Source: Chlamydiales bacterium
GTDB lineage: Bacteria > Chlamydiota > Chlamydiia > Chlamydiales > JACKPQ01
NCBI GenBank assembly: GCA_024233435.1
Contig: JACKPQ010000002.1
Span: 124,001 to 188,000, forward strand
Reading direction: 5' to 3'
Length of the DNA: 64,000 nt
Shown: positions 16,043 to 25,380 of the stretch, piece by piece
Layout: each line of letters begins with the position of its first letter
Position numbering within the stretch: position 1 is the first letter of the stretch
The notes under the pieces: model-generated
Database searches by the model: none
What the model was told of the DNA's origin: nothing
The model's input: only the letters and a program-made list of their open reading frames with translations
Program-made: the position numbers and the translations under genes

Positions 16043-16996
16043 ATGAGCGGATATGTTATAAGCACGCTTTTAGATGGCTATAGAGCTTGGAACGACAAAA
16101 TCGATCAAGCTGTGTCATGGTCTACAACAAAAACAGTCAACTTATTACCAGAGCGGTGCAAGACGGCTGTTCAAAGTCATTGCATGAATCATGCTAAAGT
16201 TGCGATGTATTGCATTAATCTTGCACTTTTATCGCAAGGGACGCTAGCTTTGCCAGTTGAAAGTGCCGTGGCCTATTCCATGATTGGGGCCGGTATTTTA
16301 GCCACTTCAGCAACTGCGGCAAGACTTGCAAAACAATTACTGTCTGACAGCTTTAACCTTCCTCCCAATCAGCGCCTAGAAAGTGCTATGGCTCCACTTC
16401 TGACACTGGTGGCTCAATTTTTGCTAAACCTCATCCTCGATATCAATGGGTCACTTGACACTAGAAAAATGGTGTCGGTAAATGTTGCTCTTTTATACGT
16501 CGGTTTAAGTGGAAATCTTATCAGAAATGGATTCTTAGTCCATCGCAACGCTATAAGACAGGCCCAAGAAGCTGAGAAAGAAAGGCTCCAAATTCAAACT
16601 CTTAAGGCACAAATTGAGCTAGATAAAAAATGTATCCAACGATTTGATAGGTTTGTCTGCAAACACCCAGTCTTGTATAACGCATGCAAGGAAAAGGCGC
16701 TTGAGTATGGCATAAAAGAGCTCGATGAGCTACCCACTGAAGGTCAAATTGAGCTTTGTCAACTGGAAGTTAAGCAGTGTACACTTGAGCACAATTTAAA
16801 AGCGCGTATGAGGTTAATACTTTACTCTCGTGATCTAACTGAGCTATGGAAAAGTTACTTACCAACCCAAGCAGATCTTAATCGACTTTTTTTAATGCTG
16901 CCAAATAGTGATTCAGACACCCAAAATATAACCGTGCCTCACTCTCCTTTTCCACAAAGAAATCTTAGTCGATTATACATTGAAGAGGTGAGTTAA
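16043..16996 (+). CDS. membrane protein with coiled-coil tail, Inc-like layout
   Basis: Protein of 317 residues, family not recognised. Hydrophobic segments lie around residues 50-70 and 76-98, then 117-135 and 145-165, giving two paired hydrophobic hairpins. A charged helix with heptad-like pattern follows (about residues 170-215), then a Cys-containing helical region. The paired hydrophobic segments and long cytosol-facing tail resemble chlamydial inclusion membrane proteins, but that is only an architecture argument; no signal peptide is visible. It starts directly at the stop of the 48-residue ORF and is read with it. Confidence 0.55.
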   Translation: MSGYVISTLLDGYRAWNDKIDQAVSWSTTKTVNLLPERCKTAVQSHCMNHAKVAMYCINLALLSQGTLALPVESAVAYSMIGAGILATSATAARLAKQLLSDSFNLPPNQRLESAMAPLLTLVAQFLLNLILDINGSLDTRKMVSVNVALLYVGLSGNLIRNGFLVHRNAIRQAQEAEKERLQIQTLKAQIELDKKCIQRFDRFVCKHPVLYNACKEKALEYGIKELDELPTEGQIELCQLEVKQCTLEHNLKARMRLILYSRDLTELWKSYLPTQADLNRLFLMLPNSDSDTQNITVPHSPFPQRNLSRLYIEEVS

Positions 16997-17006
16997 AAAC
17001 TCATGT

Positions 17007-17147
17007 CTACTTAACTTTTGTGACCTTTTTCAAGATTTCAAGTTGCTCTGGAGAGAACTCACGAAATGTGGTGCCGCTCAAATCTAGCTCACATTCACCC
17101 CTCTGCGAAGCTGGTCTAATTTCTCCATACTTAATTTTTATTGGCAT
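17007..17147 (-). pseudogene. truncated copy of the LRR-protein gene (5' end only)
   Basis: Reading minus from ATG 17145-17147, 46 codons correspond to the start of the 150-residue LRR protein at 14707-15159 (shared core CELDLSGTTFREFS, then EQLEIL and KVTKVK), then stop at TAG. The first ~18 residues diverge while the LRR core and the ~60 bases upstream are well conserved. Best read as the right-hand remnant of the duplicated island unit; a functional micro-protein is not excluded. Confidence 0.7.
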
Positions 17148-17218
17148 ACGCTCCCCTTTTTAACCGAAAGCATGCACACATTAAGCGTTTATTCCAAACA
17201 CAATCAGCATTAGAGGAT

Positions 17219-18103
17219 TTAGCTAATGCTTGCTAAAGGCTGTCCCATGAGCGCTCGCACTTCGATTTTTTGCGCTGAGTACTTGAGCAGGTCATCTGCG
17301 AATTGAACGCGCCCTTTTTCTATTAAGAGCATCACGCACGATCCGCCAAACTCAAAGTAGCCTTTTTCTTCCCCTTTTGCATGAGGCGCTGCGCTGGCTG
17401 TTTGAACAACGCTGCCAACGTTGGTAGCTCCCACTTCAATGTATTGAATTGTGCCTAGGTTTTGTGTTTGTAGCTCTGTGATATAACGCTTATTTTCTGA
17501 AAAGATGTCGATATTGTGCACAAGGGCTAGCGGACTCACGGAGTAAAGGTAGCCATTAATGAGGCGCGACTGGCTTGCTACACAATCGCAGGGAAAGTGA
17601 AATCGATGGTAATCAACAGGACATAAACGAGCAATGACGAGCGCACCATCTTGATATTTCTCTGCCAAAGCCTCGGATCCTAAAAGTTTAGCCAAATCAA
17701 ACCATTTGCCTTTAACCCATATGCCATCACATGTTGATAAATCAGGAATGACAAGATATCGCCCATCTGCTGGCATAACCAATGCTGCATCGGCGATTGG
17801 GCGAGCACCTTTTTTCAATGTGCGAGTGAAAAACTCGTTGAAGGATTTAAAGTCCTGACGAGAAAATTCTGTAGCATCAACACCATACTTCCGTATAAAT
17901 GGCGCTACTTTGCGCTTTGTAAAGCCAGATTTTTGGACCAATCCGTAAAGCTTGGAAAACCACGCGGGTTTTGCCAAAATCGGTAAAAGGTATTTGCCTA
18001 TAGACTTTTCATAGAGCAGGCGAAGAAAAGCTCCTCCGTAAATCTGCTCTTGCTGAATCTGCTGAGTTTGTCGATCAAAATACTCAAGTTGCTTTGTCAT
18101 CAT
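17219..18103 (-). CDS. psd: phosphatidylserine decarboxylase proenzyme
   Basis: Makes phosphatidylethanolamine from phosphatidylserine at the inner membrane. The 294-residue precursor contains the FNEFFTRTLK and CPVDYHRFHFP signatures and the self-cleavage site FGGSCVML, where Ser255 should become the pyruvoyl group (family consensus LGST, with GGS a known variant). The 3' end faces nth across the accessory island; in Chlamydia mnmE-nth-psd are adjacent. Its first 20 bases overlap the end of the upstream minus-strand gene. Confidence 0.93.
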   Translation of the reverse strand: MMTKQLEYFDRQTQQIQQEQIYGGAFLRLLYEKSIGKYLLPILAKPAWFSKLYGLVQKSGFTKRKVAPFIRKYGVDATEFSRQDFKSFNEFFTRTLKKGARPIADAALVMPADGRYLVIPDLSTCDGIWVKGKWFDLAKLLGSEALAEKYQDGALVIARLCPVDYHRFHFPCDCVASQSRLINGYLYSVSPLALVHNIDIFSENKRYITELQTQNLGTIQYIEVGATNVGSVVQTASAAPHAKGEEKGYFEFGGSCVMLLIEKGRVQFADDLLKYSAQKIEVRALMGQPLASIS

Positions 18104-18566
18104 CTATACGGTAACACGGGTACTTATTTTCAAACAGGTTCTTTAACAGCATCAATGGCGCATTATCTTCCGGCAAGGGAATATCTTTACGCTCTTTTGG
18201 CAAATCAGAAAACCCAAAAAAATCTTCGCTATCGTCCTCTTCTGGGATTAGAATTTGTTCTAAAGTCCAATCACCTCCATTGTGAGCAACAACTAGGCCA
18301 AAATAATCATCTGCCTCTGTTGCAGGATTTGTGTAGGCAACTCGGCATATGACAAACGGATTGAGTTGCTGATCAATACCCTTACCTCTTGAACACTTCC
18401 TTATAACTTCATAAGAAATTACTATTCCATCTGCAATACCCTTAATCTCTGGAAGTTGGTTATAAGTTTCCTTTCCAATAAATCGAATAAGCTCTTTAAT
18501 GCGCGTTTCGCCATCAAACCGCTTATTAAAGCTGGAAAATGCCGATCTTTGAATTGCAGAAGTCAT
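18084..18566 (-). CDS. conserved-looking hypothetical protein upstream of psd
   Basis: Soluble acidic protein of 160 residues with no recognised family. The N-terminal ~110 residues look like a mixed alpha/beta domain (FVICRVAYTNPATEADDYFG in the middle); the C terminus is acidic (EEDDSEDFFG) and ends KYPCYRIDDDKAT. It overlaps psd by 20 bases and so is co-translated with it. In Chlamydia one hypothetical gene (CT700, from memory) lies between psd and secA, and this may be its positional counterpart; I cannot confirm homology. Confidence 0.6.
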   Translation of the reverse strand: MTSAIQRSAFSSFNKRFDGETRIKELIRFIGKETYNQLPEIKGIADGIVISYEVIRKCSRGKGIDQQLNPFVICRVAYTNPATEADDYFGLVVAHNGGDWTLEQILIPEEDDSEDFFGFSDLPKERKDIPLPEDNAPLMLLKNLFENKYPCYRIDDDKAT

Positions 18567-18683
18567 TTGAGTAACCTATTTTTTAAACTTTAAGGGTGTT
18601 GTCTCTTGTGGTAAAATAGAGACCAGTGCAATGATTATAGCATATGTTATCGATAAAGCCCATAGCCTTAAAGGATTCAAAAA

Positions 18684-21533
18684 ATGTTTGGCCTGATTAA
18701 AAAGATTTTTGGCACGGCTCAGTCCCGCCTTGTTAAGCGATATTTCAAAATTGTGAAAGAAATTAATGCTGAAGAAGAAAAACTTCAGTCGTTATCTGAT
18801 GATGAACTTCGGGCTAAAACTGCTGAATTCAAAAAAAGAATAGCTGATGGTGAGGAGCTTGAAAACCTTCTTGTTGAAGCCTATGCGGTTGTAAAAAACA
18901 CCTGCCGCCGACTTTGTGGCAGCGAGATTCACGTCAGCGGTTATGAGCAAAAATGGGATATGGTCCCCTACGATGTGCAAATTGTGGGAGCAATTTCAAT
19001 GTTTCACGGCTCCATTGCCGAAATGCAAACAGGTGAGGGAAAGACTCTGACCGCATCGATGCCTCTTTATTTGTATGCCCTCAGCGGCAAACCTGTTCAC
19101 CTTGTCACTGTCAATGATTACTTGGCTCAGCGCGACTGTGACTGGATCGGAACAGTTTTTCGCTGGCATGGCATGAAAGTTAAGGCTCTAGTCAATAGTG
19201 TTGCTCCTCATGAACGCAAAGAGGTTTATAAAGCTGATATCGTTTATGGTACAGCTTCCGAGTTTGGATTCGACTATCTGCGCGATAACTCAATGTCTCA
19301 CAGCAAGGAAGAGCAGGTCCAGCGAGGATTTTACTTTGCAATCATCGATGAAGTTGACTCTATTTTAATTGACGAGGCTCGAACACCCCTCATCATTTCT
19401 GGCCCCTCTAATCAGTCTCGCCAGATGTATGACCAATTGCAAGATCCTGTGTCATGCATTGTGCGCAATCAGCGCGAAATCAGCAATCGCCTAGCCTCTG
19501 AAGCGCGCAAAACGTTTGAAGATTTAGACCTTTTTAATGCCGAGGAAATGCCAAAACTCACCAAAGAGCAGCAAAAGCTATCTCATGAGGCTTTCAAAAA
19601 GTTTTGGGTTGTAGGCAAAGGCACTCCGCGCAATAAAATCTTAAAACGCATTAAGGAAAACCCAGCTCTGCGCGCTGATCTGGAAAAATGGGAAACCTAC
19701 TATCACGCGGATGCTAACAAAGAAGAGCGTTTTGAGCTTCTTGCTCAGCTTTACATAGTCATTGACGAGCGTGCAAGCGACTATGAGCTTACTGATTTAG
19801 GGATTAAAAGCTGGAGTGAAATGCTCCAGAGCGATTCCCACAAAGATGACTTTATGATGCTTGATCTCGGACACGAGTATGCTGAAATTGATAAGAATGA
19901 AGAGCTCTCTGATGATGAAAAACTGAAAAAGAAAATCGAGATCCGCGAAGAGGATTCTTTGAGAAAAGAGCGCGCTCACAACCTGCGCCAATTGTTAAGA
20001 GCTCACCTACTGATGGAGCGCGATGTCGATTACATCGTGCAAGAGGGCAAGATCGTTATCATTGATGAGAACACGGGACGTCCACAACCTGGCCGTCGCT
20101 TCTCAGATGGTTTACATCAAGCTATCGAAGCTAAGGAAAACGTTAAAATTCAACAAGAGACGCAGACTTATGCAACGATCACTTTGCAAAACTATTTCCG
20201 CATGTACGATCACTTAGCTGGTATGACTGGAACGGCTATGACAGAAGCTGGTGAATTCAAAGAGATTTACGGTCTTCAGGTTTTAGAGATTCCTACTTAC
20301 AAACCTTGTAAACGCGTTGACTCAGATGATCAAATTTTCATGACCGAGCGCGAAAAGTACAATGCGATCATTGCAGACATCAAAGAAAAACACGAGCAAG
20401 GACGCCCGATCTTAATCGGCACAGAGTCTGTTGAGGTCTCCGAAAAACTAGCTCGTATCCTGCGCCAAAATAAACTCGAGCATACAGTACTCAATGCTAA
20501 AAACCACGCGCGTGAAGCTGAGATCATCGCTGATGCTGGTAAAAAAGCTTCAATCACTGTTGCCACTAACATGGCTGGTCGCGGTACCGACATTAAATTA
20601 AAAGAGGGTGTGAGCGCCTGTGGAGGTTTGCATGTCATCGGCACGACACGCCACCAGTCACGCCGTATCGACCGTCAGCTACGAGGCCGAAGTGGTCGTC
20701 TTGGCGATCCAGGTTCTTCTATCTTCTTTGTCTCTTTTGAAGACGAGCTGATGCGCCTATTTACATCGCCTCGCTTAACTCAGTTCTTGCAGCGCTTTCG
20801 CCCACCCGAAGGTGAACCAATCTCTGCAGGGGTGCTAAACAAGTCTATTGAAACTGCGCAAAAACGGATCGAGGGTAGAAACTATGCGATCCGCAAGCAC
20901 ACTCTTGAATACGACGATGTCATGAATATGCAACGCCAAGAAGTGTATGCATTCCGCAATGACATTTTGCACACAGATGACATGGTTGGACTGAGCTATG
21001 AGACGCTTGAAGTTCTTATCAGCACTGTAGCCGAGCTGCAACCTGCAGCCGCATTTAAAGAGTGGATGACTCTGAATTTTCCTGTGTCTTTAGAAAACGA
21101 ATCAACAGATGCAGCAGTCGATGCCGTCATCAATGCGTTTAAGCATAAGCTTGATTATCAAGCGCGCCTGATTGCCTCTGTGCAAACTTTATCTAGAAAA
21201 GATATCAATCCTATTCCTGTCATACAAGACATTATTCGCAGCTTGATGCTGCATCATATCGATCGCCACTGGCAAGAGCATCTGCTTCACATCGACCACT
21301 TGCGAGCAGAAGTTGGTATGCGCGCTGTCGCTCAAAAGGATCCGCTGATCGAGTTCAAACACGAAGCTTTCCAAATGTTTTCTGACTTCTCACAAGAGGT
21401 TCGTACAGAGATTGCTCACGCACTTTTTAAATTTGAGATGGCACCATCGCAAAACCCACAAGTTCACGATGCTATTTTAAAGTTGCAAGCAGAGCAGAAA
21501 TCTTATTTTCTTGAATCAGCATCCGTTGAGTGA
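18684..21533 (+). CDS. secA: preprotein translocase ATPase SecA
   Basis: Motor of the Sec export system, 949 residues. Nucleotide-binding domain 1 has Walker A MQTGEGKTL and the DEAD-like IIDEVDSILIDEARTPLI; the preprotein cross-linking region is expanded with a lysine/glutamate-rich stretch; domain 2 has TNMAGRGTDIKL and RQLRGRSGRLGDPGSS; a helical scaffold follows (HIDRHWQEHLLHIDHLR). The C terminus lacks the Cys-rich zinc motif found in E. coli SecA. AAAGGA lies seven bases before the start. Its 3' end overlaps a convergent minus-strand gene by about 31 bases. Confidence 0.97.
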   Translation: MFGLIKKIFGTAQSRLVKRYFKIVKEINAEEEKLQSLSDDELRAKTAEFKKRIADGEELENLLVEAYAVVKNTCRRLCGSEIHVSGYEQKWDMVPYDVQIVGAISMFHGSIAEMQTGEGKTLTASMPLYLYALSGKPVHLVTVNDYLAQRDCDWIGTVFRWHGMKVKALVNSVAPHERKEVYKADIVYGTASEFGFDYLRDNSMSHSKEEQVQRGFYFAIIDEVDSILIDEARTPLIISGPSNQSRQMYDQLQDPVSCIVRNQREISNRLASEARKTFEDLDLFNAEEMPKLTKEQQKLSHEAFKKFWVVGKGTPRNKILKRIKENPALRADLEKWETYYHADANKEERFELLAQLYIVIDERASDYELTDLGIKSWSEMLQSDSHKDDFMMLDLGHEYAEIDKNEELSDDEKLKKKIEIREEDSLRKERAHNLRQLLRAHLLMERDVDYIVQEGKIVIIDENTGRPQPGRRFSDGLHQAIEAKENVKIQQETQTYATITLQNYFRMYDHLAGMTGTAMTEAGEFKEIYGLQVLEIPTYKPCKRVDSDDQIFMTEREKYNAIIADIKEKHEQGRPILIGTESVEVSEKLARILRQNKLEHTVLNAKNHAREAEIIADAGKKASITVATNMAGRGTDIKLKEGVSACGGLHVIGTTRHQSRRIDRQLRGRSGRLGDPGSSIFFVSFEDELMRLFTSPRLTQFLQRFRPPEGEPISAGVLNKSIETAQKRIEGRNYAIRKHTLEYDDVMNMQRQEVYAFRNDILHTDDMVGLSYETLEVLISTVAELQPAAAFKEWMTLNFPVSLENESTDAAVDAVINAFKHKLDYQARLIASVQTLSRKDINPIPVIQDIIRSLMLHHIDRHWQEHLLHIDHLRAEVGMRAVAQKDPLIEFKHEAFQMFSDFSQEVRTEIAHALFKFEMAPSQNPQVHDAILKLQAEQKSYFLESASVE

Positions 21534-22009
21534 ATCACTTGACGGTAGCCGATATAGATGAGCGGTAGTGAAAATAGGCAGTAGACAAACCAGCGCGATG
21601 CATTCCACTGAAGCGTTAAAGTGCCACTGTCTGAAAAGAAAAAGAGCAAAATACCCAAGGTCAATAGCTGGCTGCCAATTGCTAAAAATAGCAAAGGCCA
21701 AATACCGGCTTTTTTAGTTTCTACTTCTTCTTCAATAACCGCTGTTTGTTTTGGCGTCTCATCTGTAACATATGCAGATAGCAACGAGCTTTTCTCTTCT
21801 GGAAAAACAGGTGATCTTTCAACAGGTGGCAAGCTCGGTTCTGGTTCGCGAGGTCTAGAATATGGAGGCTTGTAAAGGGATGCCAAACTGTCTTCTAGGC
21901 TTTGGTGACGAAATAAAGGATCATCCCTTGCTTGTGATTCTTCCCTTTTTGTTTCTAATCCAAACCCTGGCAGACTTTCCTGACCATCGCTTTCAAAATC
22001 AAATTCCAT
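21503..22009 (-). CDS. hypothetical protein with C-terminal membrane hairpin
   Basis: About 168 residues from ATG 22009 (AGAGG nine bases upstream); a longer frame from 22102 would overlap lpd. The N-terminal ~100 residues are acidic, Pro/Ser-rich and disordered-looking; the C terminus has two hydrophobic segments (GIWPLLFLAIGSQLLTLGIL and WFVYCLFSLPLIYIG). Divergent from lpd and convergent with secA. In Chlamydia a hypothetical gene (CT556) stands next to lpd, so a positional orthologue is possible. Function unknown. Confidence 0.6.
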   Translation of the reverse strand: MEFDFESDGQESLPGFGLETKREESQARDDPLFRHQSLEDSLASLYKPPYSRPREPEPSLPPVERSPVFPEEKSSLLSAYVTDETPKQTAVIEEEVETKKAGIWPLLFLAIGSQLLTLGILLFFFSDSGTLTLQWNASRWFVYCLFSLPLIYIGYRQVIHSTDADSRK

Positions 22010-22095
22010 AATGCAGTACCTCTTGACGTCAGAATAGCGGAATTGGCCTAAATCTCGCAAGTAAGTTACAATGAGAAAATCAATTGGAGTGAAAA

Positions 22096-23499
22096 ATGAC
22101 ACAAGAGAAACAAAAATTTGATTTAGTCGTCATTGGCGCCGGACCTGGTGGCTATGTTGCGGCTATTCGCGCTGCGCAAGCTGGTAAATCAGTTGCCCTC
22201 ATAGAAAAAAACAAACTTGGCGGTACTTGCTTAAATGTTGGATGCATTCCCACTAAAACCCTTCTTGCTAACACAGCTGTGTTACAAAAGGTGCGCCATG
22301 CACCAGATTTTGGAATCACAACGGGCGCAATCTCATTTGATTACGCTAAGATGAAAGAGCGCAAAGACCGCGTTGTAGGCGACATCCGCAAAAGTTTAGG
22401 CGGATTGATTGCATCGAATAAAATCACTGTGATTGAAGGACATGCCGAATTTCTGACGCCACGAGAAATTAAAATCAGCGGTGAGAAAAAACAAGTGATT
22501 CTGGCTGACAAAACGATCATTGCAACAGGGTCTGAGCCTTTTGATATTCCTGCCTTCCCCTGCGATCACAAGCATATTTTAAACTCCACTTCGGTTCTAG
22601 AGCTAACAAAGCTGCCAAAATCAATTGCTGTGATCGGAGGCGGATATATCGGATGTGAATTTGCATCGCTCTTTGCCGAGCTTGATGTCAAGGTCACAAT
22701 TTTTGAAGCTCTGCCAGCAATTGTTATTGCCCAAGGAAAGACCATTTCCGATGCACTCACCAAAGCTTTTAAGAACAAGGGAATTGATATCCAGTGCGGC
22801 GTAAAAGTCGCAGGCATTGATAAATCTCAAAGTGGGGTCAACGTCAAATTGGAAGGCGGACAAAGCTCTGATTTCGACTTAGCGCTCATCTCTGTAGGCC
22901 GTAAAATCAATACAGAGGGCCTTGGTTTGAACAAGGCAGGTGTTGCAACTGGTGAGCGTGGAGAAATTATTGTGAATGAGCAGATGGAAACCAACTCAGC
23001 TGGCATCTACGCCATTGGCGATGTTACGGGCAAAGCAATGCTCGCCCACGTTGCCAGCCATCAAGGAATTGTCGCTGCAGATCATGCAATTGGAAAAGAA
23101 GGCGCTATGCACTATCACGCAGTTCCAGCGGTAATTTTTACCTCGCCTGAAATTGCAACTGTGGGCTTAACCCTTGAAGAGGCCAAAGAGAAAGGATACG
23201 CGGCAACTTTGGGTCAATTCCCCTTTCAAGCTCTAGGAAAATCGCTTGCAGCGCAAGAAACAGAAGGGTTTGCCCAAGTGGTCATCGACAGCAAAACTCA
23301 GGCTATTTTAGGGGCGCAAGTTGTCGGCCATGAGGCCTCAGCGCTCATCGCAGAGATGGCCATCGCCATCAATAATGAGCTCACCCTAGAGTGTGTCACA
23401 GAAACCATCCATGCTCACCCCACTGTGGCAGAAGCATGGCTTGAAGCGTCTTTAATCGCTGCGCAAACACCCATCCACTTTCCACCGAGGAGACGATGA
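22096..23499 (+). CDS. lpdA: dihydrolipoamide dehydrogenase (E3)
   Basis: Flavoenzyme that reoxidises lipoamide in 2-oxoacid dehydrogenase complexes. The 467 residues include the FAD-binding VIGAGPGGYVAAIRAAQ, redox-active disulfide GGTCLNVGCIPTK, NAD-binding IGGGYIGCEFASLFAE, the second FAD motif in AIGDVTG, and the C-terminal His-Glu catalytic region HAHPTVAEAW. Followed by lipA with a four-base overlap, tying E3 to lipoate synthesis as in Chlamydia. ORF ends in a basic PPRRR tail. Confidence 0.96.
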   Translation: MTQEKQKFDLVVIGAGPGGYVAAIRAAQAGKSVALIEKNKLGGTCLNVGCIPTKTLLANTAVLQKVRHAPDFGITTGAISFDYAKMKERKDRVVGDIRKSLGGLIASNKITVIEGHAEFLTPREIKISGEKKQVILADKTIIATGSEPFDIPAFPCDHKHILNSTSVLELTKLPKSIAVIGGGYIGCEFASLFAELDVKVTIFEALPAIVIAQGKTISDALTKAFKNKGIDIQCGVKVAGIDKSQSGVNVKLEGGQSSDFDLALISVGRKINTEGLGLNKAGVATGERGEIIVNEQMETNSAGIYAIGDVTGKAMLAHVASHQGIVAADHAIGKEGAMHYHAVPAVIFTSPEIATVGLTLEEAKEKGYAATLGQFPFQALGKSLAAQETEGFAQVVIDSKTQAILGAQVVGHEASALIAEMAIAINNELTLECVTETIHAHPTVAEAWLEASLIAAQTPIHFPPRRR

Positions 23500-24440
23500 G
23501 CGAACAACTTTTTGATGTACGCCCTACAGCGCAAGCCAAACGGCTAAACAAACTCCCTGAAAATCCAGAAAATGCCAACAAAGGACGCTTTCCCTCCTGG
23601 CTGCACCGCAAGCTGCCTCGCGGAGGCAATCTTTTTAAAACAAATGAGATTGTCGATAAATACAATCTCAACACTGTTTGCGAAGAGGCTAAATGCCCTA
23701 ATCGCTTAGAGTGCTACTCAAAAAAAACGGCTACCTTTTTAGCCCTTGGAAAAGAATGCACGCGTGCGTGCGGCTTTTGCGATATCGATTTTGCAAAGCA
23801 GCCCAAACCACTTGAAGCTGACGAACCTCTGCGCATTGCAAAATCTGCAAAAGAACTTGGATTAAAGCATGTCGTGATCACAATGGTTGCCCGAGATGAC
23901 CTGCCCGATCAAGGTGCGGCTCAAATTGCTGCGATCTTAGAGGCCATTCGGCAAGAAAATCCTGGTTGTACAACTGAAGTTCTAACATCTGATTTCAATG
24001 GCAAAATGGAATCGCTCGACATCATATTGGATGTAAACCCAGAAGTTTTTAATCATAATATTGAAACGGTCCGTGCTTTGACTCCCAAAGTAAGACATGT
24101 TGCGACCTATGATCGTACTTTGAGCGTTCTGCGCCACGCAAAAGCCTCTGGCAAATCTCGCTTTGTCAAATCAGGCCTTATGCTTGGATTGGGCGAAACT
24201 AAAGAGCAAGTCCATGAAACACTCCATGATCTCAAAGAGGCTGGCTGTGACATTGTAACCATTGGGCAATACTTGCAAGCCGATCGGGGTAAACTGGTTG
24301 TAAAATCATTTGTCACTCCAGAAGAGTTTGCAGCATATCGCGACTATGGACAGAGCATTGGCATTAAGAATGTCTATAGCGGCCCTTTTGTGCGCAGCAG
24401 CTATAACGCGAATCTATTATTGGAAGGGACTCCAGAATGA
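23496..24440 (+). CDS. lipA: lipoyl synthase
   Basis: Radical SAM enzyme inserting sulfur into octanoyl-protein. Both iron-sulfur sites are visible in the 314 residues: auxiliary cluster CEEAKCPNRLEC (Cys-X4-Cys-X5-Cys) and radical SAM CTRACGFC (Cys-X3-Cys-X2-Cys); the C-terminal RSSY, needed by the auxiliary cluster, is present in FVRSSYNA. Overlaps lpdA and the next gene by four bases each, so the three are one operon. A lipoate ligase (lplA) is also present at 51.9 kb. Confidence 0.96.
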   Translation: MSEQLFDVRPTAQAKRLNKLPENPENANKGRFPSWLHRKLPRGGNLFKTNEIVDKYNLNTVCEEAKCPNRLECYSKKTATFLALGKECTRACGFCDIDFAKQPKPLEADEPLRIAKSAKELGLKHVVITMVARDDLPDQGAAQIAAILEAIRQENPGCTTEVLTSDFNGKMESLDIILDVNPEVFNHNIETVRALTPKVRHVATYDRTLSVLRHAKASGKSRFVKSGLMLGLGETKEQVHETLHDLKEAGCDIVTIGQYLQADRGKLVVKSFVTPEEFAAYRDYGQSIGIKNVYSGPFVRSSYNANLLLEGTPE

Positions 24441-25312
24441 ATACGCAAATTCCTATCCTTGATGCTGTTGACTTAGAGATCTTGATGCATCGCGATGCCC
24501 ACTTTGGGGGACACTTTGAAGTCATGATTGAGTATTATGACAGCGATGGAGTCGGAGTGCAGCCCGATTTTGACATTAAAAGAATTCGCCAGTTGGCCCA
24601 TATCGAAAAAGAAACAGATGGTGATCTCTCTGATCTTGTTCTTCCCAATGCTGCTCGCGTCCAAGTAGAGCGCTCCAAACAACTCTACCTCGATTTGCGT
24701 GAAGTCCACGAAAAAGAGGACCCTAATCACCACGCTTTGATATTTAGTAACCTTGTTTTAAGCGAAGAAGAGTATCCTAAGCAAGAGATTGACGATGTGA
24801 TCGCTGAAGGGGATGAGATGGTTCCTTTGCTCATTGACTTGATCAGCAGTGACTCGTTTTATGACCCTCTTTTCCCCGGATACGGACGCACTCCAGTTTT
24901 TGCTGCTCATTGCCTTGCCGAGCTTGGCGATGAAATGGCAATCCACGCTCTGTTCAATGCTATGGGACAAGAAAATTTCTTCACAGATGAGGCTATGATC
25001 AAAGCGCTTAAATCCTTTGGAGACAAATCTAAGCAATTCTTGCTAAAAGCGTTAAACCATAAGCCTATCTCAAAAAATAATGAGCATGCGGCCATCGCTC
25101 TCATGGAATTTAGTGATGAGCCAGATGTTGCATCAGCCTGTTTGCAACTCCTCCCCGACACCTTATCCCATCCAGTGCTTGCAACATACCTCATCTTTGG
25201 CTGCAGCGCCCTTTCCAAAAGCTCTGACCAACAGAAGTTTAAAAAGCTTGCGCAAACTGTACAGTCAGATCTTGCCCACGAAATGAACGTCATTATTAAA
25301 TCGTGGAAATAA
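24437..25312 (+). CDS. HEAT-repeat-like hypothetical protein
   Basis: Protein of 291 residues. The N-terminal ~90 residues are an unassigned mixed domain; from residue ~115 helices repeat in the manner of HEAT or PBS-lyase repeats (VPLLIDLISSDSF; PVFAAHCLAELGDEMAIHAL; FLLKALNHKP; HAAIALMEFSDEPDVASACL). No signal or membrane segment. Overlaps lipA by four bases. A scaffold or protein-binding role is the family expectation; partners are unknown. Confidence 0.65.
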   Translation: MNTQIPILDAVDLEILMHRDAHFGGHFEVMIEYYDSDGVGVQPDFDIKRIRQLAHIEKETDGDLSDLVLPNAARVQVERSKQLYLDLREVHEKEDPNHHALIFSNLVLSEEEYPKQEIDDVIAEGDEMVPLLIDLISSDSFYDPLFPGYGRTPVFAAHCLAELGDEMAIHALFNAMGQENFFTDEAMIKALKSFGDKSKQFLLKALNHKPISKNNEHAAIALMEFSDEPDVASACLQLLPDTLSHPVLATYLIFGCSALSKSSDQQKFKKLAQTVQSDLAHEMNVIIKSWK

Positions 25313-25380
25313 TTGCCCATTGATTGCTGCCATCTATCTATAGTATTTCTTTAATTACAGAAAAACAATAGATAATTATT

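Larger units (their letters stand above)
15221..17208 (+). repeat. right unit of the tandem duplication
   Basis: Unit B: nth tail (15221-15555), three small or membrane genes, the 46-codon LRR remnant and the conserved ~60 bases upstream of it, ending about ten bases before the psd stop. At 15220 the equivalent sequence of unit A joins straight to the nth tail, which defines the duplication joint. Confidence 0.75.

Noticed and set aside
18601..18623. GTCTCT/AGAGAC inverted repeat before secA as a regulatory site
   Set aside because: Only six-base arms, no matching -35/-10 pair around it and no T run.
20023..20217. Small frames inside secA, lpd, dnaB and other core genes
   Set aside because: All are alternative frames of strongly identified proteins without independent signals.
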